DNA of 54,240 nucleotides from DATGLW01 sp035293965. GTDB lineage: Bacteria; Actinomycetota; Acidimicrobiia; Acidimicrobiales; RAAP-2. A program made the position numbers and the translations under genes. The notes under the pieces are model-generated. The model was not told the DNA's origin, made no database searches, and worked only from the letters and a program-made list of their open reading frames with translations. The stretch's first letter is position 1. Every line of letters begins with the position of its first letter. The stretch is from the NCBI GenBank assembly GCA_035293965.1, contig DATGLW010000132.1:1-54240 (forward strand), written 5' to 3'. Shown piece after piece: positions 23,620 to 32,270 of this stretch.

Positions 23620-24894
23620 ATGAGGATGAGGAAGCACCGGATGGCACGGATGCTGGCGGCGCTGGCGTCGGCCACGATCGCGTCGACGGCCGTCGTCGCC
23701 GCAGGGGGCGTCGCGCAGGGCGCCACTTTCGCCCCGGGCGTCACCGCCAAGACGATCAAGATCGGCTACATCACCTCCGTGACCGGCGTCGCCTCGTCGA
23801 CCTTTGCCGATGGCGAGCAGGGCGTGCTGGCGGCGGTCGACGCCCAGAACGCCAAGGGCGGGGTGGACGGCCGCAAGATCGAGGTGGTCTCGGCCGACGA
23901 CCAGTCCAGCCCGGCCCAATTCCTCACCGCCGCGCAGGACCTCGTCTTGAACAAGAACGTCTTTGCCGTCATCCCATTCTCGTCGTTCACCTTCGGCGGC
24001 GTCCGCTACTTCCAGCAGCAGGGCATCCCGGTCGTGGGCAACGCGTTCGACGGGTACGAGTGGTACGACCAGCCCTACTCCAACATGTTCAACGACGCCT
24101 TCTCGGTGTCGGCCGAGCAGAACAACACCTTCTACACCTACACGCTCCTCGGCAAGATGCTGAAGGCCATGGGCGTGACCAAGCTGGGGGTGCTGGCCTA
24201 CGGCATCTCGCCGTCCTCGCAGGCGAGCGTGAAGGCCGCCGAGGCTGCCGCCAAGAAGGTCGGCATCTCGGTCTGCTACGAGAACCTCTCGGTGCCCTTC
24301 GGCGGGGTCGACTTCACCTCTGACGTCCTGCAGATCAAAGCAGCCGGGTGCAACGGGGTCATCGGTTCGTTCGTCGACGCCTCGGACATCGCGCTGGCCA
24401 CGGCCCTGAAGCAGGCTGGCTTCACGGGCAGGCAGCTGTACTACACCGGCTACGACCAGAACGTGCTGTCGAGCCCGTCGGCCGTCGCAGCGCTCGACGG
24501 CGACTACATCTTGAGCCAGGAGTACCTGACGCCGTCGAACCCGGCGGTCGCCACCATGTTCGCCAACCTGAGGAAGTACGCCCGCGGGTACAAGGGCGGC
24601 CTGCCCGACTTCGGGCTCCTCGGCTCCTACCTGGCGACCGAGACGATGATCAAGGGCCTGCAGGCCGCCGGCAAGAACCCGACCCGGGCGTCGTTCATCA
24701 AGAACTTCCGGACGGTGTCGAACTTCAACCCCGGTGACCTCTTGTCGAGCCCGACCTCGTTCACCAACTTCGGCACGCCCAAGATGTTCCCCCCGACCAT
24801 GTGCTACTACCTGCTGCAGATGAAGAACGGCCAGTTCACCCCGGCGGCGGGGGCTCCGGGCGGCAAGTTCTGCGGCACGAAGCTCACGTTCTGA
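23620..24894 (+). CDS. ABC transporter substrate-binding protein, branched-chain amino acid type
   Basis: About 424 residues, exported. The start region MRMRKHRMARMLAALASATI is a basic n-region followed by a hydrophobic core and an AxA-type end. There is no lipobox Cys, so it is probably secreted or anchored otherwise. The mature part is a type I periplasmic binding fold (Peripla_BP_6): KIGYITSVTGVASSTFADGEQGVLAAVDAQNAKGGVDGRKIEVVSADDQSSP in sections, then the second-lobe segments LGVLAYGISPSSQ and GFTGRQLYYTGYDQ. Ligands in this family include amino acids, amides and aromatic acids. No permease or ATPase genes are adjacent. AAGGTGAGGAG at 23605-23615 serves ATG 23620 or, with better spacing, ATG 23626; the ATG at 23584 is an alternative. 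Confidence 0.88.
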   Translation: MRMRKHRMARMLAALASATIASTAVVAAGGVAQGATFAPGVTAKTIKIGYITSVTGVASSTFADGEQGVLAAVDAQNAKGGVDGRKIEVVSADDQSSPAQFLTAAQDLVLNKNVFAVIPFSSFTFGGVRYFQQQGIPVVGNAFDGYEWYDQPYSNMFNDAFSVSAEQNNTFYTYTLLGKMLKAMGVTKLGVLAYGISPSSQASVKAAEAAAKKVGISVCYENLSVPFGGVDFTSDVLQIKAAGCNGVIGSFVDASDIALATALKQAGFTGRQLYYTGYDQNVLSSPSAVAALDGDYILSQEYLTPSNPAVATMFANLRKYARGYKGGLPDFGLLGSYLATETMIKGLQAAGKNPTRASFIKNFRTVSNFNPGDLLSSPTSFTNFGTPKMFPPTMCYYLLQMKNGQFTPAAGAPGGKFCGTKLTF

Positions 24895-25115
24895 CCGACT
24901 GGCACCCGGCGCCCTGTCGCGGCGCCGTGGTGGCGGGGATCGATGCAGCGCTCGACGGGCGCCTGGGGCTCTTGGCCCGGGCGCCCGTCGGCGCGCGAGG
25001 AGCTGTGGCCCGGGCGACTGCCCGCGTCGGCCCCGGCCGACGTGCTCCGGAGCGGCTGGCCGGGGCCCGCCGGGCCCGGGCCGTGCGCGGGGCCGTGCAG
25101 TACGCTCGCCCCGGC

Positions 25116-25967
25116 ATGCGGGCGCTCGGCAGCATTGCGGCGTGGGGCGTCGGCGCCTGGGCGGCGGTGGCGGTGGCGGCCGAGCCCGGCCGCCCGGCGG
25201 CCCTCCGCAGCGTCGTCGCCGGCGACGCCGACCACGTGTTCGGGTGGGCGTCGGTCACCAAGCTGTGCAGCACCCTGGCCGTGCTCGTGGCCGTCGAGGA
25301 GGGAACGGTGCGCCTCGAGGACCCGGCGGGGCCCCCCGGCTCGACGGTCGCCCACCTCCTGGCGCACGCGTCGGGCCTGGCGCCGGACGCCCCGGTCGTG
25401 CTGGCGCCGCCGGGCCGGCGGCGGATCTACTCGAGTGCAGGGTTCGACGAGCTGGGCGCCCACGTCGGCCGGCAGGCGTCCATGCCGTTCGCGGACTACG
25501 TCGACCAGGCGGTCTGCCGGCCGCTCTCGATGAGCCGGGCGCGCTGGGTCGGCGGCCGGTCGCCGGCGAGGGACCTGGCGGGCACGGTTGGGGACCTCGC
25601 CCGCCTGGCCGAGGAGCTGCTGGTGCCCCGGCTGGTGCATCCCGGCACCCTCCGGCAGGCCACCGAGGTCGCTTTCGCCGGGCTGGCGGGCATGCTCCCG
25701 GGGTTCGGCCTGCAGGACCCCTGCGACTGGGGGCTCGGCTTCGAGCTGCGCGACGCCAAGCACCCCCACTGGACGGGGTCGGCCAACAGCCCGGCCACCT
25801 TCGGCCACTTCGGCGCCTCCGGCTGCTTCCTCTGGGTGGATCCCGCCGAGCACGTGGCCCTGGGGGTCCTGACCGACCGGCCCTTCGGCTCCTGGGCCGC
25901 CGACGCGTGGCCGGCGCTGTCCGACGAGGTGCTCGCCGAGGCCCGTGGGGCAGGGGACCGGTGGTGA
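25116..25967 (+). CDS. Beta-lactamase-family serine hydrolase
   Basis: 283 residues. The fold is that of class C beta-lactamase, esterase EstB and DD-peptidase. ASVTKLCST contains the SxxK nucleophile motif (Ser about 47, Lys about 50), YSSAGFDELG is the YxN-equivalent with Ser for Asn, and FGHFGASGCFLWVDP near the C-terminus is the HxG-type region. LLAHASGLAPD is the usual LLTHTSGL match. No secretion signal is evident, so it may act in the cytoplasm on esters or peptides. ATG 25116 gives a family-like N-terminus (WGVGAWAAVAVAAE). Its stop overlaps the next gene by GTGA, so it is cotranscribed with the three glycosyltransferases. The 220 bp before it hold no recognisable gene. Confidence 0.85.
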   Translation: MRALGSIAAWGVGAWAAVAVAAEPGRPAALRSVVAGDADHVFGWASVTKLCSTLAVLVAVEEGTVRLEDPAGPPGSTVAHLLAHASGLAPDAPVVLAPPGRRRIYSSAGFDELGAHVGRQASMPFADYVDQAVCRPLSMSRARWVGGRSPARDLAGTVGDLARLAEELLVPRLVHPGTLRQATEVAFAGLAGMLPGFGLQDPCDWGLGFELRDAKHPHWTGSANSPATFGHFGASGCFLWVDPAEHVALGVLTDRPFGSWAADAWPALSDEVLAEARGAGDRW

Positions 25968-27139
25968 GCGCGGATCCCGGTCCGGCGGCCGTCGGGAGCC
26001 GGCTGACCGTGCGGGTCGACGCCACGCCGCTGCTCGCCCCGCCGACCGGTGTCGGGGTGTTCTGCCGCAGCCTGCTGGGCGCCCTGGCCCGCCGGGGTGA
26101 CGTGTCGATCGAGGCCTTCGCGGTCAGCTGGCGCCGTCGCCATCGCCTCGTCGGCGCGCTGCCCGACGGTGTGGGCAGCCGGCAGCGGCCCATGCCGGCG
26201 AGGCCGCTGCACGCCCTGTGGCGCCGGGTGCCAGGGCCGCCGGTGGAGTGGTTCGTCGGACGCTGTGACGTGGTCCACGGCACCAACTTCGTGGTGCCGC
26301 CGACCAGGCGGGCCGCGGCGGTGGTGACCGTCCACGATCTGACCACCCTTCACTTCCCCGAGCTGTGCGACCGGGCCACCCTGGTCTACCCCGAGCTCAT
26401 CGAGCGCGCACTCCACCGGGGCGCATGGGTCCACACGCCCTCGTCGTTCGTGGCTGCAGAAGTGGTCGAGGCCTTCGGCGTCGATCCGGCACGGGTCCGG
26501 GCGGTGCACTCGGGCGTGCCGGCGCCGCCGCGCGCCGCAGGCGGCCCTTCCCCGGTCACCCTCCCGGCGGGCACGGATCGCTACGTGCTGGCCGTCGGCA
26601 CGGCCGAGCCCCGAAAGGACCTGCCTGGCCTGGTCGAGGCGTTCACACGCCTTGCCGGCGAGCACCGCGACGTGGCGCTGGTGCTGACCGGCCCGGTGGG
26701 GTGGGGGGAGCGGGACCTGGCCGAGGCCGTCGAGGCATCGCCGGCACGGTCGCGCATCGTGCGGACGGGCTGGGTGGACGACCACCGGCTGTGGGCGCTG
26801 CTTCGGGGGGCGGCCGTCCTCGCCTTCCCCTCGCGCTACGAGGGCTTCGGTTTCCCGCCCCTGCAGGCCATGGCCGCAGGGGTGCCGGTCGTCGCCACCC
26901 GGGCGGGTGCCCTGCCCGAGGTGCTCGGCGACGGGGCCGAGCTCGTGACGGCCGGCGACCGCGACGCGCTCGCCGACGCCCTCGGAGCGGTCCTCGCCTC
27001 CGAGGAGCACCGCCGGGCACTCGTGGCCCGGGGGTCGGCCCGCGCCGCCGCGTTCAGCTGGGAGCGGTGCGCCGAGGGCCTGGTCGGGCTGTACTGCGAC
27101 GCAGCTGGCGCGGGCACGGCGCGAGGGCGGTGGCGATGA
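25964..27139 (+). CDS. GT4 glycosyltransferase (first of three)
   Basis: 391 residues, GT-B fold. The N-terminal lobe has VRVDATPLLAPPTGVGVFCRSLLGAL and the HDLTTLHFPE motif of mannosyltransferase-like GT4 enzymes. The C-terminal lobe has YVLAVGTAEPRKDLPGLVEAF, VLTGPVGWG and AFPSRYEGFGFPPLQAMAAGVPVVATRAGALPEV. The second Glu of the donor-binding EX7E motif is Gln here. It is probably a retaining transferase using a nucleotide sugar. Either of two adjacent GTG codons (25961 or 25964) can start it; the second overlaps the hydrolase stop. The three GT4 genes are related to each other but clearly diverged, which fits stepwise glycan building rather than recent duplication. Confidence 0.9.
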   Translation: MSADPGPAAVGSRLTVRVDATPLLAPPTGVGVFCRSLLGALARRGDVSIEAFAVSWRRRHRLVGALPDGVGSRQRPMPARPLHALWRRVPGPPVEWFVGRCDVVHGTNFVVPPTRRAAAVVTVHDLTTLHFPELCDRATLVYPELIERALHRGAWVHTPSSFVAAEVVEAFGVDPARVRAVHSGVPAPPRAAGGPSPVTLPAGTDRYVLAVGTAEPRKDLPGLVEAFTRLAGEHRDVALVLTGPVGWGERDLAEAVEASPARSRIVRTGWVDDHRLWALLRGAAVLAFPSRYEGFGFPPLQAMAAGVPVVATRAGALPEVLGDGAELVTAGDRDALADALGAVLASEEHRRALVARGSARAAAFSWERCAEGLVGLYCDAAGAGTARGRWR

Positions 27140-28326
27140 CCGCGGGTGGCCGGGCCGCTACTGCCTCGGCGCTGCGGGTGGGCCTCGTCGCCCAGCAGCT
27201 TCGCCGGCCCGTCCCGGGGGGGGTGGGCACCTACACCCGCGGGCTCCTGCTGGGCCTGGCCGCCCTCGGCGCTGGCCGGGGGGTGGCCGTGGAGCTCCTC
27301 GCCAGCCGCGCTGGTCGCTCGCGGCCGGCGGCACCGCCCGGCCGGCACGACGACCCGCTCCGGTGCTTCGGGCTCCCGCTCCGGTTGTCGCCGCTGCCCG
27401 GCACCCTCCTCACCGCTGCCTGGGACCTCGGGGTGCTCGGGGCTCGTGGACGCTTCGACGTCCTCCACGCCAGCTCTCTCGCCTTTCCCCGGCCACGGGG
27501 TGGTACCGCGGGCGGTCGGGCGTCCCTCGTCGTGACCGTCCACGACCTGGCGTGGCGCCAGCACCCCGAGGCGACCACCTGGCGGGGGCGCCACTGGCAC
27601 GAGGCGGCGCTCGGCCGCGCCCTGCGCCTGGCCACCGCGTTCGTGGTCCCCTCCGAGCCCGTGGCGGCAGAGCTGATCGGTGCCGGCGCGTCGCCCGGCG
27701 CGGTGTCGGTGGTGCCCGAAGGCTGCGACCACCTTCCTGAGCCCGACCACGAGGCTGCAGCGGCGCTCCTCGGTCGCCACGGCGTGCGCGGCGGCTACCT
27801 GCTGACCGTCGGCACCCTCGAGCCACGCAAGAACCTGGGTCGCCTGGTGGCGGCCTACGAGCTGGCCCGGCCGGCGCTCGACGAGCCGTGGCCGCTCGTG
27901 GTGGTCGGGCCACGAGGTTGGGGCGATGCCGGCGTCGGCCGCGGGGTCGCGGGCCCCACAGGGGTGGCGGTGGTCGGGCCGGTGCCCGACGGCGTGCTCG
28001 CCGGTCTGTACGCCTCGGCCCGGGCGTTCGCCTACGTCCCCCTGGCCGAGGGCTTCGGGTTGCCCCCGCTCGAGGCGATGTCCTTCGGGGTGCCCGTCGT
28101 CACGTCCACCGCCGTGCCGAGCGTCACCCCCGCCCCGGGAGCGCCGGCGGCCGCTCTCCGGGTGGCGCCGGACGCCGTCGAGGCCATCGCCGAGGCTCTG
28201 GTGCAGGCGTGCACCGACCCCGCGACCCGGGCACGCCTCGGGCAGGCCGGCAAGGAGCTGGCCGCCACGCGCTCCTGGCGGCAGGCGGCGGCAGGCCACG
28301 TCGCCGTGTGGGAGTCCCTGGCATGA
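27136..28326 (+). CDS. GT4 glycosyltransferase (second of three)
   Basis: 396 residues, GT-B fold. The N-lobe has LRVGLVAQQLRRPVPGGVGTYTRGLLLGLAALG, with a Gly-rich acceptor loop, and VTVHDLAWRQHPE. The C-lobe has YLLTVGTLEPRKNLGRLVAAYELA, LVVVGPRGWG, and a full EX7E motif in PLAEGFGLPPLEAMSFGVPVVTST. It belongs with actinobacterial mannosyl/rhamnosyl GT4 enzymes that build surface or secreted glycans. The ATG overlaps the previous stop (ATGA) and its own stop overlaps the next start the same way, so the three proteins are likely made in fixed ratio. No membrane segment is visible; association with the membrane would be peripheral. Confidence 0.92.
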   Translation: MTAGGRAATASALRVGLVAQQLRRPVPGGVGTYTRGLLLGLAALGAGRGVAVELLASRAGRSRPAAPPGRHDDPLRCFGLPLRLSPLPGTLLTAAWDLGVLGARGRFDVLHASSLAFPRPRGGTAGGRASLVVTVHDLAWRQHPEATTWRGRHWHEAALGRALRLATAFVVPSEPVAAELIGAGASPGAVSVVPEGCDHLPEPDHEAAAALLGRHGVRGGYLLTVGTLEPRKNLGRLVAAYELARPALDEPWPLVVVGPRGWGDAGVGRGVAGPTGVAVVGPVPDGVLAGLYASARAFAYVPLAEGFGLPPLEAMSFGVPVVTSTAVPSVTPAPGAPAAALRVAPDAVEAIAEALVQACTDPATRARLGQAGKELAATRSWRQAAAGHVAVWESLA

Positions 28327-29570
28327 CCGGCCCGGTCCTCCCCGGCGAGCCCGCGGGGACCGTCCCTCTGCGGGTGAGCCTCGACGTGAGCGCCGTGCCG
28401 CCGTCGCCGGCCGGCGCGGGCCGGTACACGACCGAGCTCGCCCGCGCGCTGGCCCGCCGTGGAGACGTCGAGCTCGTGGCCGTTGCCCGCCGGGGCGACG
28501 CTGCCCGCTGGCGCGGCCTCGCCGGCGTCGCCTCGCGCGCCGCCGGCGCCACCCCGCGCCCCGACGGCACCGCCTCGCGCGCCGCAGGGGCAGACGGCAT
28601 CGAGGTGGTCGAGGTGGCACCGCGCACGCGTCCGGCCAGGCTGGCCTGGGAGCAGCTCGCGCTGCCCGGCCTCCTCGACGGGCTCGGGCCGGCGGTGCAC
28701 CACGGCCCGCACTACACGATGCCCGAGCGAGCGCGGGTGCCGGTCGTGGTGACGGTCCACGACCTCACGTTCTTCGACCATCCCGAGTGGCACGAGCGCT
28801 CGAAGGTGTGGCTGTTCCGGCGCGCCATCAGGCGGGCGTGCCGCCGGGCGGCGGTGGTGGTGTGCGTGTCGGCGCGCACGGCCGAACGCCTGGCGCAGGT
28901 CTGCCCGGTGTCGGTGCCCGTCGTCGTGGCCCCGCACGGGGTGGACCTGGTCACGTTCCGCCCCGACGAGCCGGCTCCCGGCCACGACGAGGCCGCGTTG
29001 CGTTCGCTCGGCCTCGATCCGGGTCGCCCGATGGTGGTGTTCGTCGGCACCCTCGAGCCTCGCAAGGGGGTGGCGGGGCTGGTGCGGGCGTTCGACCGTG
29101 TGGCGACGACGCACTCCGACGTGGAGCTCGTGCTGGCGGGCCAGCCCGGATGGGGCCTCGACGAGGTGGAGCGCGCCCTCGCTGCCGCTCGCCATGGCGA
29201 CCGGGTCAGGCGGACCGGCTACGTCCCTGACGCCTCCGTGCCCGCCCTGCTCCGGCGGGCCGCGGTCGTCGCCTACCCCGCGGTCGAGGAGGGGTACGGG
29301 CTCCCGGCCCTCGAGGCGCTGGCATGCGGGGCAGCCTTGGTCACCACTTCGGGCACGGCCATGGCCGAGCTGGCCGACGGCGCGGCGCTGCTCACGCCGC
29401 CCGGCGACGTCGACGCCCTCGCCGAGGCCATCGGGGCCGCCCTCGAGGCAGAGGGAGCCGCCCGCGACGAGCGGCGCCGCCGGGGGCTCGCCGCGGCCGG
29501 GAGGCGGACCTGGGACGAGAGTGCCGCGCGCCACGTGGCCGCGTACCGCCAGGCCGCGGGTAGCTCGTGA
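28323..29570 (+). CDS. GT4 glycosyltransferase (third of three)
   Basis: 415 residues, GT-B fold. LRVSLDVSAVPPSPAGAGRYTTELARALARRGDVEL opens the N-lobe, HHGPHYTMPERARVPVVVTVHDLTFFDHPEWHERSKV is typical of GT4 mannosyltransferases, and VVVAPHGVDLVTF leads into the C-lobe. MVVFVGTLEPRKGVAGLVRAF and YPAVEEGYGLPALEALACGAALVTTSG supply the donor site with a complete EX7E motif. A short Ala/Gly-rich insert near residues 65-85 contains an imperfect internal duplication (ASRAAGATPRPDG / ASRAAGADG). The ATG at 28323 overlaps the previous stop. The 154 bp after its stop contain GC-rich inverted sequence but no clear terminator with T-tract. Confidence 0.92.
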   Translation: MTGPVLPGEPAGTVPLRVSLDVSAVPPSPAGAGRYTTELARALARRGDVELVAVARRGDAARWRGLAGVASRAAGATPRPDGTASRAAGADGIEVVEVAPRTRPARLAWEQLALPGLLDGLGPAVHHGPHYTMPERARVPVVVTVHDLTFFDHPEWHERSKVWLFRRAIRRACRRAAVVVCVSARTAERLAQVCPVSVPVVVAPHGVDLVTFRPDEPAPGHDEAALRSLGLDPGRPMVVFVGTLEPRKGVAGLVRAFDRVATTHSDVELVLAGQPGWGLDEVERALAAARHGDRVRRTGYVPDASVPALLRRAAVVAYPAVEEGYGLPALEALACGAALVTTSGTAMAELADGAALLTPPGDVDALAEAIGAALEAEGAARDERRRRGLAAAGRRTWDESAARHVAAYRQAAGSS

Positions 29571-29707
29571 GGGGCCAGCTCCCGCCGAGGCGCGGCTCTG
29601 CCCGGAGGTCGGGTGGCCCCCCGGGGCCGCCTGTGGCGGGCGGGCCAGGCGGCCCCCAGGCCCGCCGGTCATGGGCCAGCGGGGCGGGCGGCCGCAGCGC
29701 GCCCTCG

Positions 29708-29720
29708 TAAGGTAACCTAA
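29708..29720 (+). promoter_or_regulatory. Inverted repeat upstream of marR-ABC operon
   Basis: TAAGGT-A-ACCTAA is a near-perfect inverted repeat (five of six arm positions pair) ending 4 bp before the GTG start of the MarR gene, in an AT-richer patch. Its position would let the MarR protein block its own promoter. The function is inferred from position and symmetry. Confidence 0.5.
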
Positions 29721-29724
29721 TGAT

Positions 29725-30219
29725 GTGAGCACCGAAATGTCCGGGGTCGTCGCGCGGACGGCCACCCACCCTGGCCGGGCCGCCGCGTGGCTGGCCAAGC
29801 AGGTGGAGCTCGGGCTGGGCGAGGTCGGCCTCTCGCTCCCCCAGTACCGCATGCTGATCCTGCTGTCGGAGGGGTCGGCCAGCTCCTCGGCCATGGCACG
29901 CCGACTGGCGGTCCGGCCACCGAGCGTGACCGGCCTCACTGACGGGCTCGTGGCGCGCGGGCTGATCCAGCGGCGCCACGCCGACACCGACCGGCGCACG
30001 GTCTCCCACGAGCTCACCGCCGAGGGTCGCCGCGTGCTGTCGCAGGCGGACCGCGGGGTCGAGGCCCGCCTGCGCGAGATCGCGGGCAGCCTCGGCGAGC
30101 CCGCCCTCGAGGCCCAGGCCTTCGACGCCCTGCGCCTGTGGCTCCATGCGATGGCCGCCCACCGCCAGGCGCGCCTGGCGAGCACCGAGGCCCGAGGTGA
30201 TGCCGCAGTGAGGCCATGA
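29725..30219 (+). CDS. MarR-family regulator of the ABC exporter
   Basis: 164 residues. The winged helix-turn-helix is visible in LSLPQYRMLILLSEGSASSSAMARRLAVRPPSVTGLTDGLVARGLIQRRHADTDRRTVSHELTAEGRRVL (read in sections). PPSVTGLTDGL is the recognition helix and DRRTVSHELT the wing, as in MarR/OhrR proteins. No redox Cys is present, so the inducer is probably a small lipophilic compound rather than peroxide. GTG 29725 is chosen because the conserved dimerisation helix starts soon after. The gene overlaps the exporter start (ATGA), making an autoregulated marR-ABC-ABC operon that likely senses what the pump exports. Confidence 0.9.
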   Translation: MSTEMSGVVARTATHPGRAAAWLAKQVELGLGEVGLSLPQYRMLILLSEGSASSSAMARRLAVRPPSVTGLTDGLVARGLIQRRHADTDRRTVSHELTAEGRRVLSQADRGVEARLREIAGSLGEPALEAQAFDALRLWLHAMAAHRQARLASTEARGDAAVRP

Positions 30220-32270
30220 GGCTCGGCGTCGGTGCACAGGCGAGGGACCTGCCCGCGCCCGAGGCGCTCGGTGCGTCGCCCTTCGTGCCGGTGGCCGTCG
30301 GCCCCCGCTACGAGGCGCCGCGGGCCTCGGTCGACCCGGACCGGTCCAAGTCCTGGCTGCGTCGCGCCCTGCCCATCCTGGCCGCCCACAAGGCCGTGTT
30401 CCTGGCCGCGCTCGGGCTGTCGTTCGTCAACCTCGTCCTGCAGGTGCAGATCCCCAACCTGCTCAACCGGGCCATCGACAACTCGATCGTGGCACGCACG
30501 GTGCCGCTCTCCCACTACGTGTGGTGGGTGGTGGCGTTCGCCCTCGTCGGCGGCGTCGCCTCGTTCTTCTCTCGCCTCTTCCTCTACCAGACCGCCTACA
30601 ACATCGAGTTCGACCTCCGCAACATCATCTACGAGCACCTGACGCGCCTGTCCTTCCCCTTCTACGACCGGGTGCAGACGGGCCAGCTGATCTCACGGGC
30701 CAACTCGGACATCCGCTCGGTGCAGATGTACATGACCTTCGCGCCCTCGATCCTCGTGCAGTGCAGCATCGCCGCGGTGGCCTTCGGTTACATGCTGTCG
30801 ATCGACGTGCCGCTGGCGTTCATCGCCATGGCCACGATGCCCCTCGTCTACTTCGTCGGCGTGCGCATGCGGCGGTCGATGTTCCCGGTGTCGTGGCTCA
30901 TCCAGTCGAGACTGGCGGACGTCGCCACCATCGTCGACGAGAACGTCAACGGGGTGCGGGTCGTGCGCTCGTTCGCAGCCGAGCGCCAGCAGGTGCGCGC
31001 GCTGGCTCGGGCGGCGGACCGCCTGCAGTGGAGCTACATCAAAGACGCCGACATCCGTGCCGCGTGGACGCCCGCCATCCAGAGCCTGCCGCAGGTCGGG
31101 CTGGCGATGGTGCTGCTCTTCGGCGGCTCCATGGTCATCCAGGGCCGCCTCGGGGTGGGAGCCATCCTGGCCTTCAACGCCTACCTGCTCATGCTCCAGG
31201 TCCCCTTCATGATGCTCGGGATGCTCATCATGATGGGCCAGCGGGCCGCCGCCTCGGCCGGCCGGATCTACGAGATCCTCGACGAGCGACCGACCATCGT
31301 CGACCGCCCCGGCGCAGTCGACCTCGTGGCGTGCCGGGGTGATGTCCGCTTCGAGTCGGTGTCGTTCGCCTACGCGGCGCCCCCGGCAGCCGGGGCACCC
31401 GGCGGTGGGCGGGTCCCCGTGCTGCACGGGTTCGATCTCCACGTCCGGCCCGGTGAGACGGTGGCACTCGTCGGGCGGACCGGCTCGGGCAAGTCGACCG
31501 TCGCCCGACTCCTGGCCCGCTTCTACGACGTCGACGACGGCGCGGTCCTCGTCGACGGGCACGACGTGCGCGACCTGACGCTGGCGAGCCTGCGCTCGCA
31601 CATCGGGATCGTCCTCGACGAGCCGTTCCTCTTCTCAATGTCGATCCGCGACAACATCGCTTACGGCCGGCCCCATGCCGACCTGGCCGAGGTGCAGGCG
31701 GCGGCCGCGGCGGCGGCGGCAGACGGCTTCATCCGCGAGCTGCCCGACGGCTACGACACGGTGGTGGGGGAGCGGGGCTACACCCTGTCGGGCGGCCAGC
31801 GCCAGCGCATCGCGATCGCCCGCACGCTCCTCGTCAACCCGCCCATCCTCGTCCTCGACGACGCCACCAGCTCGATCGACGTGCACGTCGAGCAGGAGAT
31901 CCACGCCGCCCTGCGGACGCTGATGGAGGGGCGGACCACGCTCGTCATCGCCCACCGCCTCTCGACCATCAGCCTGGCCGACCGGGTCGTCCTGCTCGAC
32001 GGCGGCCGAGTGGTCGCCGACGGGACCCATCAGGAGCTGCTCGAGTCGGTTCCCCTCTACGCCGAGGTGCTGGCTCAGGCCGAGGCAGCAGCAGCCGAGG
32101 CAGCAGCGGCCGAGGCAGCAGCGGCCGAGGCAGCAGCGGCCGGAGCCGTCGGTGGGCGCGGCGCTTCCGGCAACGGCCGGACGCCCACCGGGCCTCGCTC
32201 GAAGGGTCCTGGCCGCGTGACCGGCACCGGCGTCGGCTGGCAAGGAGAGCTCCCCGGGAGGGCTCGCTGA
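30216..32270 (+). CDS. ABC exporter half-transporter with degenerate ATP site
   Basis: 684 residues: a six-helix membrane domain (about 50-345) and an ATPase domain (about 375-625). Walker A is GRTGSGKST (420-428) and the signature is LSGGQ (524-528). Walker B reads ILVLDDATSSID with Asp 549 where the catalytic Glu belongs, and the usual Q-loop Gln is Asp 468 (VLDEPFLF). The switch His is kept (IAHRLST). This is the pattern of the inactive-site subunit of heterodimeric exporters such as TM287. The C-terminal tail beyond 625 contains AEAAA repeats and is probably disordered. It overlaps marR by 4 bp and the partner gene by 1 bp. The substrate is unknown, probably a drug or lipid. Confidence 0.93.
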   Translation: MRLGVGAQARDLPAPEALGASPFVPVAVGPRYEAPRASVDPDRSKSWLRRALPILAAHKAVFLAALGLSFVNLVLQVQIPNLLNRAIDNSIVARTVPLSHYVWWVVAFALVGGVASFFSRLFLYQTAYNIEFDLRNIIYEHLTRLSFPFYDRVQTGQLISRANSDIRSVQMYMTFAPSILVQCSIAAVAFGYMLSIDVPLAFIAMATMPLVYFVGVRMRRSMFPVSWLIQSRLADVATIVDENVNGVRVVRSFAAERQQVRALARAADRLQWSYIKDADIRAAWTPAIQSLPQVGLAMVLLFGGSMVIQGRLGVGAILAFNAYLLMLQVPFMMLGMLIMMGQRAAASAGRIYEILDERPTIVDRPGAVDLVACRGDVRFESVSFAYAAPPAAGAPGGGRVPVLHGFDLHVRPGETVALVGRTGSGKSTVARLLARFYDVDDGAVLVDGHDVRDLTLASLRSHIGIVLDEPFLFSMSIRDNIAYGRPHADLAEVQAAAAAAAADGFIRELPDGYDTVVGERGYTLSGGQRQRIAIARTLLVNPPILVLDDATSSIDVHVEQEIHAALRTLMEGRTTLVIAHRLSTISLADRVVLLDGGRVVADGTHQELLESVPLYAEVLAQAEAAAAEAAAAEAAAAEAAAAGAVGGRGASGNGRTPTGPRSKGPGRVTGTGVGWQGELPGRAR
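32079..32138 (+). repeat. 15-bp tandem repeat in ABC exporter tail, four copies
   Basis: Four in-frame copies of GCCGAGGCAGCAGCG (first copy ends in A) encode repeated AEAAA in the C-terminal tail. The copies are almost identical at DNA level, which points to recent expansion. Confidence 0.93.

Noticed and set aside
28032..30638. An 868-codon minus-strand open frame over the third GT4, marR and the ABC gene
   Set aside because: The plus-strand proteins have full family motifs and coupled start-stop overlaps, and the antisense translation has no recognisable domain.
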